Below, piece by piece: positions 15,941 to 23,082 of a stretch of DNA of 64,000 nt. Position numbers and translations under genes: made by a program. Source of the DNA: an uncultured Rhodobacterales bacterium (GTDB taxonomy: Bacteria > Pseudomonadota > Alphaproteobacteria > Rhodobacterales > Rhodobacteraceae). The notes beneath the pieces are model-generated. The model did not search any database, was not told where the DNA came from, and saw nothing but the letters and a program-made list of their open reading frames with translations. The DNA lies in contig CAIQOV010000026.1 in assembly GCA_903873585.1 (NCBI GenBank), positions 62,001 to 126,000 on the forward strand, in the 5' to 3' direction. The number at the start of each line of letters is the position of its first letter. Positions within the stretch are counted from its first letter, which is position 1.

Positions 15941-15975
15941 TGGGTCACCTCCTTTCGAATTGGTTATCGATACAG

Positions 15976-16005
15976 GTAGGTTGGCACATATTTTGTGTTT
16001 GTCAA
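15976..16005 (-). promoter_or_regulatory. candidate promoter of the arfB leader
   Basis: On the minus strand a perfect TTGACA (16000-16005) lies 17-18 bp before a weak -10 (AACCTA or ACCTAC). It is placed just after the yhhQ stop codon, so the leader could be transcribed independently of yhhQ. The -10 is poor, hence low confidence. Confidence 0.4.
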
Positions 16006-16011
16006 AACCTT

Positions 16012-16632
16012 TTACGCAAGCCTTATGGCAAATCTTGCAACAATCAGGCGAAACGGCAGCAGGCCGAACAAAGCGATCCCAAATTTTACGCACCAGTCGG
16101 CCACAGCCAGCGAAACCCATAGGGGAACCACTGGCCCGCTGCCCAACAAGGGGCCTTGCACGGCGGCCCAAGAGACATCGCTGGAAGGTTCCAGAAAGGT
16201 CAGGCTGGCGGCGAAAGCGATGGTGAAGAAGATCACGCTGTCGATGGTTGACCCCATCAGGGTGGAAACCAACGGCGCGCGCCACCATTCGGCACGGCGC
16301 AGGCGGTCAAAAATCGTCACATCCAGCAATTGGCCGACAAGGAATGCCGTGCCCGACCCAAGGGCCACGCGCAAGGTGACAAGCGGGCCGTATTCGTTGT
16401 GCAGTTGCGTGCCGATGAACGAACACACCAACCCCACCACAAACCCCGCCAAAACCACCCGCCGCGCCGCTTTCACGCCCGCCAATCGGTTGATGATGTC
16501 ATTGACCAGAAACGACAGCGGGTAGGTAAAGGCGCCATAGGTCAGATAGGTGCCAAAGGTATGTTGAACGAGGATATTCGAGGCCACAACGATGGCGGCC
16601 ATGGCAAGTATGCCAGCAATCAGAGTTTTCAT
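16012..16632 (-). CDS. yhhQ: queuosine precursor transporter
   Basis: A 206-aa inner-membrane protein of the YhhQ/DUF165 family with about six membrane helices. Typical stretches are AAIVVASNILVQ, GAFTYPLSFLVNDIINRLAG (the conserved YPxxF...D region), STLMGSTIDSVIFFTIAFA and VADWCVKFGIALFGLLPF. The family imports preQ0/preQ1 for queuosine synthesis. The start at 16632 is preferred over an upstream in-frame codon because the upstream sequence forms a preQ1-I-like riboswitch that would occlude GGAA before this ATG. The riboswitch supports the substrate independently of homology. Confidence 0.9.
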   Translation of the reverse strand: MKTLIAGILAMAAIVVASNILVQHTFGTYLTYGAFTYPLSFLVNDIINRLAGVKAARRVVLAGFVVGLVCSFIGTQLHNEYGPLVTLRVALGSGTAFLVGQLLDVTIFDRLRRAEWWRAPLVSTLMGSTIDSVIFFTIAFAASLTFLEPSSDVSWAAVQGPLLGSGPVVPLWVSLAVADWCVKFGIALFGLLPFRLIVARFAIRLA

Positions 16633-16640
16633 GATCCATT

Positions 16641-16670
16641 TCCGTTTTTTACAAGGTCGCGGAGACTTGG
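16641..16670 (-). promoter_or_regulatory. preQ1-I riboswitch aptamer upstream of yhhQ
   Basis: Read on the minus strand: stem CAAG/CTTG (16666-16669 with 16652-16655), a C-rich loop TCTCCGCGAC, then the A-rich tail TAAAAAACGGA. Tail CGGA pairs with loop UCCG (16660-16663) as an H-type pseudoknot. This is the preQ1-I architecture: short stem, C-containing loop, then a U-A6-C tail that closes the pseudoknot. The tail overlaps the GGAA ribosome site 8 to 12 bases before the yhhQ start, so ligand binding should block translation. The P1 stem is one pair shorter than usual. Confidence 0.78.
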
Positions 16671-16736
16671 TCCTCCCCATGAGGACGGCGGCTTTTGACG
16701 CGCAGGCGCGGGTTTGTCAACTGGGGCGCTGGGCGG

Positions 16737-17618
16737 TCACTTGCCCTTTAGAACGGCGGCGCATTGGGCGGGCAGGTCGGCCATGGTGAACTCTTTGGGG
16801 CCTTTTTTGTGGGGCTTTGGTGTGGGGTTCGGATTGGGTTTGGGATGCAGATAGGCGTTTGAAACCCAATACTTCAACGTATCGTCACAGCCGCTGCCGC
16901 CTTTTGACAGCTCTGTCACGTTGGGCTTTTGCGTCTGGCACAGGTCTGATCCGGCGGGGCATTTCAGGCGGACGTGGAAATGGTCTTGATGCGCCGCCTC
17001 GGGACGGATGTGTTGCAGCCATGCGGTATCTGCCGCCGTGGCCCCTTTGCACAGTTGTAGCTTGATCGCGGCGGCCACAAAGATGCGGTCCACCCGTGGG
17101 TCAGACGCCGCCGCTTTCAGCACATCGCGGTAGCTGTCGTTCCAGTTTTCATTGACCGTTTTTTGATCTTCGCTGCGAATGGAAATCGCACCAATCTTTT
17201 CACGCTCTTGCGCTGTCAGATCCAACCGCGCAGGCGGCAAAAACCACACATCGGCGTCTAGGCCCATCTGGTGGCTGGCATGGCCCGAAACCATCGGGCC
17301 CCCGCGTGGGTTGCCCAGATCGCCGATATAAAGCCCCTTCCAGCCAAAGGCCGTCACCGCTTGGCTAAGATCTTCCAGATAATCCACCAGCACCGGATTG
17401 CCCCAGTTGCGGTTGCGCTTTAGGCGCATGGCTTGCCATGTCGGCCCCGTTTCGGGCAGTTCGACATTGCCGCCCGCACAGCCACGCGCATAGGTGCCGA
17501 TGGGCAAGGCAGGGCCAGTTGTGGGATGTGTTTTGGCCGCAAACAGCTTGGCCGCGAGTGTTTCACTTAGCGCGGGTTGGGCCAGCGCCAGAAGGGCCAA
17601 AAGGATCAGACGTTTCAA
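16737..17618 (-). CDS. mepA: penicillin-insensitive murein endopeptidase
   Basis: A 293-aa periplasmic LAS-type metallopeptidase that cuts D-Ala-meso-diaminopimelate cross-links. Zn ligands are visible in SGHASHQMGLDADVWF (H and D) and HQDHFHVRLKCP (HxH). Cysteines in ARGCAGGN, LQLCKG, LKCPAGSDLC and GSGCDD fit the family's disulfides. I start it at TTG 17618, which gives a clean signal peptide (KRLILLALLALAQPALSET). GGGAG lies seven bases before it, and the TTG overlaps the MFS stop (TTGA). An ATG ten codons upstream is the alternative. The C-terminus has a Pro/Lys/Asn-rich linker. Confidence 0.93.
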   Translation of the reverse strand: MKRLILLALLALAQPALSETLAAKLFAAKTHPTTGPALPIGTYARGCAGGNVELPETGPTWQAMRLKRNRNWGNPVLVDYLEDLSQAVTAFGWKGLYIGDLGNPRGGPMVSGHASHQMGLDADVWFLPPARLDLTAQEREKIGAISIRSEDQKTVNENWNDSYRDVLKAAASDPRVDRIFVAAAIKLQLCKGATAADTAWLQHIRPEAAHQDHFHVRLKCPAGSDLCQTQKPNVTELSKGGSGCDDTLKYWVSNAYLHPKPNPNPTPKPHKKGPKEFTMADLPAQCAAVLKGK

Positions 17619-18970
17619 GACCGCTCTCCCATCGGTTTTACCCATGCCAGAAAGACCATGCCTAGAACAAACAGTATAATCAAGGGGATGGCGATGCCAA
17701 GGCGCTGCGATCCGCTGATCAGGGTGAAAAGGGCAATGCCCATCGTGCCCAGATAGGTCGTGGCTTTGCCGGATAGGGCGTAAAGGCCAAACGCCTCGGT
17801 CGCGCGGTCGGGCGTGGTGTGAAAGACCATCATCGTGCGGCTTGCCGCCTGCAACGTGCCGCCCGCAGCCCCAATGGCGCAACCGCACAGGTAAAACACG
17901 ATGTCGGGCAGGACCGATCCTGCGGGTAGGGGCTGGCCAAAGAAGGCGTCGCGCGACATCCCCGCCACCACAAGGCAAACACCGATCAGCACCCACATCG
18001 ACACGATGATGACCGGCTTTGGCCCCCGCGCCGAATCTGCGATGCCGCCAAGCCATGTGAAAAACGCCGCCGAAATCGCCGCGATGATGCCAAAGATGCC
18101 GATCTGCGTGATCGACCACCCCAACACGGCCGAGGCATAGATACCCCCTATCCCGTACAGCGCATTCAGCGCGTCACGATACAGCATAGAGGACAGCAAA
18201 TGCGCCCCCAGACTTTGCCTTTCGCGCAGCGAGACAATCAGCGCCCAAAGGTCGCGCAGCGATTGGCCCAACCGCACAGGGCTGCGCCGCCCGCCTTCGC
18301 GCACCCACAAAAAGAAGGGCACCATAAAAATCACATACCAAAGCGCAGTAAACGGCCCCACGCTGCGCGTGCCCTCTCGCAGCGCGGCGTCTAGCCCAAA
18401 GATCGGTGGAATGCCGATCAGGGTTTTGCCCGTCACCCCGTTTTCGTTGAACAAGGTCAGCATCAAGACCAGTGCCACGATCCCGCCCAGATAGCCCCAA
18501 GCCGACCCCGCGCCCGATACCTTGCCCATGTCGGCATCGCCTGTCAGATCAGGCATCAGCGAATTGGTGAAGATCGTCGCAAACTCCATCCCGATCAGGC
18601 CAAGGCCGAACCAGACCATCGCCATGAACAGGTCAGGCTGCACGGGCGATAAAAACCACAGCGCCCATGATCCCACGACATACAGTGCCGAAAAGCCCCA
18701 GATCCACGGCATCCGCCGTCCCGAGCCATCAGCCACTGCCCCCAAAATCGGCGCAAGGCAGGCGATCAACAGGCCAGTGATGGTTTGCCCTGTTGTCCAA
18801 TAGGTTTGGGCGGCGGCATTGGCGGCGGCCTGATCCATCCCGCTGGACAGAAACTTGGCGCTCGCCAATTCGGAAAAATACGGCCCAAAGGTGAAGGTCA
18901 GCAGCAAAGTGCTGTAGGGCTGGCTGGCCCAGTCGAAAAAATACCAACCCCAGATGCGTTTGCTGGCCAT
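17615..18970 (-). CDS. UMF1/Atg22-like MFS transporter
   Basis: A 451-aa protein with 12 predicted helices. The N-terminus WGWYFFDWASQPYSTLLLTF is the hallmark of the UMF1 family (Atg22-like). GAVADGSGRRMPWI is the MFS loop motif. MEFATIFTNSLMPDLTGDADMGKVSG and AASRTMMVFHTTPDRATEAFGLYALSGK are conserved in bacterial members. Substrate is unknown; yeast Atg22 exports amino acids from the vacuole. The stop overlaps the mepA TTG start. Co-expression with a murein hydrolase suggests import of muropeptide breakdown products, which is an inference only. Confidence 0.87.
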   Translation of the reverse strand: MASKRIWGWYFFDWASQPYSTLLLTFTFGPYFSELASAKFLSSGMDQAAANAAAQTYWTTGQTITGLLIACLAPILGAVADGSGRRMPWIWGFSALYVVGSWALWFLSPVQPDLFMAMVWFGLGLIGMEFATIFTNSLMPDLTGDADMGKVSGAGSAWGYLGGIVALVLMLTLFNENGVTGKTLIGIPPIFGLDAALREGTRSVGPFTALWYVIFMVPFFLWVREGGRRSPVRLGQSLRDLWALIVSLRERQSLGAHLLSSMLYRDALNALYGIGGIYASAVLGWSITQIGIFGIIAAISAAFFTWLGGIADSARGPKPVIIVSMWVLIGVCLVVAGMSRDAFFGQPLPAGSVLPDIVFYLCGCAIGAAGGTLQAASRTMMVFHTTPDRATEAFGLYALSGKATTYLGTMGIALFTLISGSQRLGIAIPLIILFVLGMVFLAWVKPMGERS

Positions 18971-19089
18971 GCGCGCCCCCTATTTTGCACGATCAAGCCT
19001 GAAGCGGCGGATTTGCGCAAGGGTGGCGGAAGCGATTGCGCTTACGGCCCATGCGCGCTACCTAAAGCGCATCTTTGAATGGGTGCCAC

Positions 19090-19368
19090 ATGACCTCGCT
19101 TTTGCAAATTGTGCTTTTCTCGGTGCAAATCCTGCGCTGGATCGTTCTGGTTCATGTGATCATGAGCTGGTTGATCAATTTTCAGGTGCTGAACCTGCGC
19201 CAACAGCTTGTCGCGCAGATTTGGTATGGGCTGAACAGCACGCTCAATCCGCTCTATTCGCGCATCCGCCGCATGATCCCCATCTCGGGCGGGATCGACT
19301 TTGCGCCTTTGGTCGTGCTGTTCGGCGTTTATGCGATCGAAATTCTGATCCGCAACAATATGTATTGA
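19090..19368 (+). CDS. yggT: YggT-family membrane protein
   Basis: A 92-aa small membrane protein with two hydrophobic segments around the family motif LNPLYSRIRRMIPISGGIDFAPLV. The first segment is LRWIVLVHVIMSWLINF. YggT proteins are widespread, often near division or pyrroline-carboxylate reductase genes, with poorly defined function in osmotic tolerance or chromosome distribution. Here it stands alone between the divergent MFS gene and recQ. I start at ATG 19090, with only a weak GGGTG upstream. Confidence 0.88.
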   Translation: MTSLLQIVLFSVQILRWIVLVHVIMSWLINFQVLNLRQQLVAQIWYGLNSTLNPLYSRIRRMIPISGGIDFAPLVVLFGVYAIEILIRNNMY

Positions 19369-19392
19369 TGCGCTTCACTATTGCTTCACCGG

Positions 19393-19413
19393 ATCGGGGC
19401 AAGATGCCCCGAT
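19393..19413 (+). terminator. inverted repeat between yggT and recQ
   Basis: ATCGGGGC and GCCCCGAT are perfect 8-bp arms around AAGAT. The structure is 24 bp after the yggT stop and its 3' arm contains the first possible recQ ATG. It could terminate yggT transcription weakly or hide a recQ start; no U-tract follows. Confidence 0.35.
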
Positions 19414-21478
19414 GTTTATGGATGCTATGACCTCTCCTGACCAATTGCTGCACCAAGTTTGGGGCTTTGCCGGGTTTCGCCCCGGTCAGGAAGAGATTGT
19501 TCAGGCGGTCATCGCAGGCCAGAACACCTTGGCCATCATGCCCACGGGCGGCGGCAAATCGCTGTGTTTTCAACTGCCTGCGCTGTGCCGTGATGGGGTG
19601 ACGGTGGTGATCTCTCCCCTGATTGCCTTGATGCGTGATCAGGTGCGCGCCCTTAAGGCGGCGGGGGTTGAAGCGGGCGCGCTGACATCGGGCAATACCG
19701 AGGAGGAGACGGAAGAGGTCTTCACCGCCCTTGATGAAGGCCGCTTGAAGCTTTTGTACCTAGCCCCCGAACGCCTAGCCGCCCCCGCCACTGTGCCCAT
19801 GCTGCGGCGCATCGGGGTGAGCCTGATTGCCGTGGATGAAGCGCACTGCGTCAGCCAATGGGGCCACGACTTTCGCCCCGATTATCTGCGCATTGGGGCT
19901 TTGCGGCAGTCTTTGGGCGTGCCTTTGGCCGCCTTTACCGCCACGGCGGATGCCGAAACCCGCGCTGAAATCACCACACGCCTGTTTGACGGCACGCCCC
20001 CTGTTACCTTTCTGCGCGGCTTTGACCGGCCCAATATCAGGCTGGCCTTTGCCGTCAAAGACAGCCCGCGCGATCAGATCTTGCATTATGCGGCGGCGCG
20101 CAAAGGGCAGTCGGGGATCATCTACTGTTCCAGCCGCGCTAAGACCGAGGTTTTGGCCCAAGCCCTGCGCGCTGCGGGGCATCTGGTCTTGCACTATCAC
20201 GCCGGGATGGAGGCGGAAGAACGCCGTCAGGCCGAGCTGCGCTTTCAGCAGGAAGACGGGCTGATTGTGGTGGCGACCGTGGCCTTTGGCATGGGGATTG
20301 ATAAGCCCGACATCCGCTGGGTGGCCCATGCCGACCTGCCCAAGTCGATCGAAGGCTATTACCAAGAAATCGGTCGCGCTGGCCGTGACGGTGCGCCTGC
20401 CGATACTTTAACGCTGTATGGCCCCGATGACATCCGCCTGCGCCGCCAGCAAATTGACGAAGGCGCTGCCCCCGCCGAACGCAAAGCCGCCGATCATGGG
20501 CGGCTGAACGCGCTGCTCGGCTTGGCCGAAGCGTTGCATTGCCGCCGTCAGGTGCTGCTGTCGTATTTCGGCGAAACGTCTGAACCCTGCGGCAATTGCG
20601 ACCTGTGCCAACGCCCCGCCAAGCTGTTTGACGCCACCGATGCGGTGCGCAAGGCCCTGTCTGCCGTGCTGCGGACGGGCGAAAGTTTTGGCGCGGGGCA
20701 TTTGATTGATATTCTAACCGGAACCGCCACGCCCAAAGTGGTGGAACGCCGCCACGACCAGTTGCCCACCTTTGCTGTGGGGCGTGATCTGTCAAAGCTC
20801 GCTTGGGCGGCGGTGTTTCGCCAGATGATGGGCCGCGATCTGGTGCGCCCTGATGCCGAACGCTTCGGCGCTTTGCGCATGACCGATCTGGCGCTGCCCA
20901 TCTTGAAAGGGCTGCAATCTATCACGCTGCGCGCCGATACGGTGGAAAAGGCCCAAAAGGGCGAGCGTAACATTGCGCGGGGCCAAGTTGACGAAGAAGA
21001 CGTGGCCCTGCTGACCGCCCTAAAAGCCAAGCGCCGCAACTTGGCTGAAGCGCAGGGTGTGCCCGCCTATGTCGTCTTCCCCGACAAAACCCTGATCGAG
21101 ATGGCCGAAAAGCGCCCCGTTACGCTTGATGAGATGATCGGCATCAACGGCATCGGCGCGCGTAAGTTGGAAAGCTACGGGCAGGCGTTTCTTGCGGTGA
21201 TCTTGGGGGCCCCCGCTGAACCCGCCCATCCCGCCCGCCGCAAACTGACAGGCAGCGCCGCCGCCCCCTTGTTTGACCGCTTGGCCGAGGCGCAGTTGAC
21301 CCTTGCGCGCGGTGAGGATGGGACGGGCAAATATCTATCCTGCACCCATTCAACCTTACGCCAAATCGCCGAACGACGCCCTGCCAGCCTTGATGAATTG
21401 GCGGATGTGCAGGGCATGGGCGCGCTAAAGGTCGAACGCTTTGGTGCGGCGTTTCTGGATATTTTGCAGGCGGGTTAA
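19412..21478 (+). CDS. recQ: ATP-dependent DNA helicase RecQ
   Basis: A 688-aa 3'-5' DNA helicase for recombination and stalled-fork repair. Helicase motifs are in order: Walker A MPTGGGKSLCFQLPAL (about 43-58), DEAHCVSQWGHDFRPDY, FTATAD, VATVAFGMGIDKPDIR and YYQEIGRAGRDG. The Zn subdomain follows (EALHCRRQVLLSYFGE ... CGNCDLC). Two HRDC-like domains are visible near the C-terminus (KTLIEMAEKRPVTLDEMIGI and STLRQIAERRPASLDELADV), one more than E. coli RecQ. Start is uncertain: ATG 19412 lies in an inverted repeat, and ATG 19427 is equally plausible. The stop overlaps the convergent kinase gene by 4 nt. Confidence 0.96.
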   Translation: MFMDAMTSPDQLLHQVWGFAGFRPGQEEIVQAVIAGQNTLAIMPTGGGKSLCFQLPALCRDGVTVVISPLIALMRDQVRALKAAGVEAGALTSGNTEEETEEVFTALDEGRLKLLYLAPERLAAPATVPMLRRIGVSLIAVDEAHCVSQWGHDFRPDYLRIGALRQSLGVPLAAFTATADAETRAEITTRLFDGTPPVTFLRGFDRPNIRLAFAVKDSPRDQILHYAAARKGQSGIIYCSSRAKTEVLAQALRAAGHLVLHYHAGMEAEERRQAELRFQQEDGLIVVATVAFGMGIDKPDIRWVAHADLPKSIEGYYQEIGRAGRDGAPADTLTLYGPDDIRLRRQQIDEGAAPAERKAADHGRLNALLGLAEALHCRRQVLLSYFGETSEPCGNCDLCQRPAKLFDATDAVRKALSAVLRTGESFGAGHLIDILTGTATPKVVERRHDQLPTFAVGRDLSKLAWAAVFRQMMGRDLVRPDAERFGALRMTDLALPILKGLQSITLRADTVEKAQKGERNIARGQVDEEDVALLTALKAKRRNLAEAQGVPAYVVFPDKTLIEMAEKRPVTLDEMIGINGIGARKLESYGQAFLAVILGAPAEPAHPARRKLTGSAAAPLFDRLAEAQLTLARGEDGTGKYLSCTHSTLRQIAERRPASLDELADVQGMGALKVERFGAAFLDILQAG

Positions 21479-22905
21479 CCGCCTGCGCTTGCCAATTCCA
21501 CCGCAGGGGTCAGCACATAGGCGGATTTCGGGCAAAACGCTGTCATCACCTCGCACAGTGCTGCTTTTTGCAGCGGTTTGGTCATGTGCCGGTCGATCCC
21601 TGCGGCAAGACTTGGGGCCGTCTCATCCTCGGCCACTTGGGCGGTTAGGGCTATGATGGGCAGGTGCGACTGGCCCGCTTCGATCTGACGGATGGCAAGG
21701 GCGGCTTGGTGCCCGTTCATCTGGGGCATGGCGATGTCCATGAAGATCAAGTCAGGCTTGAAGCTTTGAAACAGATCGACGGCTTCGGCCCCATTGTTGG
21801 CAAAAACCACCTCAACCGCCAAGTCGCGCACCATCTTTTGAAAGACCAGTTGATTGGTGCGGTTGTCTTCCGCCGCCAAGATTCGCATCGGGCGAGGGGT
21901 TGCGGCCACCTCGGCCAAGGCGGGCGGGTCAGCCCGCACAACAGGCGCAGTCGCCACGGGCAGCGGCAAGCGAAGCCCAAAGCTAGACCCTTGGCCCAGT
22001 TCAGCATCCACCCAAATCACGCCCCCCATCCCTTCGACCAGCCGTTTTGCAAGGGTTAAGCCCAAACCAAGCCCGCTGTTCGGGGTGGCTTGGTGGTATT
22101 CGTCAAAGATCGCGTCAAGATCGTCAGGCGCAATGCCGATGCCGGTGTCTTCGACGGTGATATGCACATAATGCGCGCTTTCGCCGGCATCCAGACCCAC
22201 AACCTTGATCGCGACGTGACCTTTGGCCGTGAACTTGACCGCATTGCCCAAAAGGTTGGTCAAAATTTGCCGCACCCTGCCCGCATCGCCGATGAAATGG
22301 GGGGGCAGGTTGGGGTCAAAATCGACCAGCAGGCGCAGGCCCTTGGCGTGGGCCGCTGGCTGCATCTGGGTGATTAGATCATGGATAAGACGTTCCAGAT
22401 CAAAGGGTTCTGCCAAGTATTCAATATCCTGCGCCGTGATCTTGCCATAGTCCAGAATGTCTTGCGCGATGACCAATGCCGCCGTGGCGGAAGATTTGAT
22501 CGTGTCCGCGAACAGGCGCTGCTCTGGGGTCAAAACGGTGTCATCCAGCAAAGCGGCCAACCCGACAATGCCGGTTAACGGCGTGCGCATTTCATGGGCG
22601 ATGCGGGCAAGAAAGGTGGATATGGCCGGATGATCGCCCTGCGGTTCACAGCTTTCCAGATCGGTTTGCATTTCGGATTCGGCGCTTTTATCCGCCAAAG
22701 GTCTGCCGATCTGACACAGGCTTTGCGCCCAAGTCAGGGCTTGCGCCACATTGGGGTTTTGCCGCGCCATCTGGTTTGCCAAAGACTGCGCCCGCAGCGC
22801 AAGCCTTTCTTGCTCTGACACAATCGCCCGCTGCCTGTTGGCGCGCAAGGTTTCGGCCAGCTTTCGGGTGTGGCGTTCCGTTTTCAACTGTTCCAACAAA
22901 TCCAT
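21475..22905 (-). CDS. soluble hybrid histidine kinase with receiver domain
   Basis: About 476 aa with no membrane segment. Residues 1-60 are a charged coiled-coil (LLEQLKTERHTRKLAETLRA). Next come the HisKA box FLARIAHEMRTPLTGIVGLA with phosphoacceptor His, and HATPase boxes N (NLLGNAVKFTA), G1 (VEDTGIGIAPDD) and G2 (GLGLGLTLAKRLVEG). A C-terminal receiver domain has the phosphoacceptor Asp in DLIFMDIAMPQMNGH and K in MTKPLQK. No sensor domain is identifiable, so input probably comes from a protein partner. Upstream starts extend to 23019; I favour ATG 22905, but ribosome sites are poor. No cognate regulator is adjacent. Confidence 0.88.
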   Translation of the reverse strand: MDLLEQLKTERHTRKLAETLRANRQRAIVSEQERLALRAQSLANQMARQNPNVAQALTWAQSLCQIGRPLADKSAESEMQTDLESCEPQGDHPAISTFLARIAHEMRTPLTGIVGLAALLDDTVLTPEQRLFADTIKSSATAALVIAQDILDYGKITAQDIEYLAEPFDLERLIHDLITQMQPAAHAKGLRLLVDFDPNLPPHFIGDAGRVRQILTNLLGNAVKFTAKGHVAIKVVGLDAGESAHYVHITVEDTGIGIAPDDLDAIFDEYHQATPNSGLGLGLTLAKRLVEGMGGVIWVDAELGQGSSFGLRLPLPVATAPVVRADPPALAEVAATPRPMRILAAEDNRTNQLVFQKMVRDLAVEVVFANNGAEAVDLFQSFKPDLIFMDIAMPQMNGHQAALAIRQIEAGQSHLPIIALTAQVAEDETAPSLAAGIDRHMTKPLQKAALCEVMTAFCPKSAYVLTPAVELASAGG

Positions 22906-23082
22906 CTGACACCGTGCCTGTTTGTGCGCCCAAGCCGCAGGTCGCGCCGTTCTGGCCCCTGCTTCGCTGGTATAGTGCCCCATCAAAATGAACACCGTCT
23001 TAACGCCGCCAAGGGCCAAGACTCCTTGCTAGAAAAGGGTGTTCATGCAAGGATTAACCCGTCGACTTCCGGGAGAATTCTG

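Larger units (their letters stand above)
15789..15970 (-). ncRNA. structured arfB leader RNA (candidate attenuator or sRNA)
   Basis: About 180 nt lie between a candidate promoter and the terminator before arfB. Three foldings are visible. First, AAGGAGGTG, the strong ribosome site of the leader ORF (15946-15954), is complementary along all nine bases, one G-U pair, to CATCTCCTT (15824-15832). Second, the flanking CCAGT/ACTGG pair extends this helix past a 2x2 internal loop and covers the leader GTG start. Third, CTAAGGG/CCCTTGG forms a 7-bp hairpin over the leader stop codon. The transcript limits are inferred. It could instead be a stand-alone sRNA. No known family recognised. Confidence 0.6.

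Noticed and set aside
15940-15958. TCACCTCCTTT on the plus strand as a 16S rRNA 3'-end fragment or anti-SD gene
   Set aside because: Only the SD complement matches; surrounding bases do not resemble the 16S terminus. It is explained as a strong SD on the minus strand.
15941-16288. Leftward 134-codon frame through yhhQ into the leader ORF
   Set aside because: Upstream part is an out-of-frame shadow of yhhQ; only the last 18 codons after the strong ribosome site are considered.
17619-18119. 460-residue reading of mepA extending far into the MFS gene
   Set aside because: The extra 167 residues are Arg/His/Gly-rich antisense-frame type sequence overlapping well-supported MFS coding DNA; the signal peptide begins at the TTG start.
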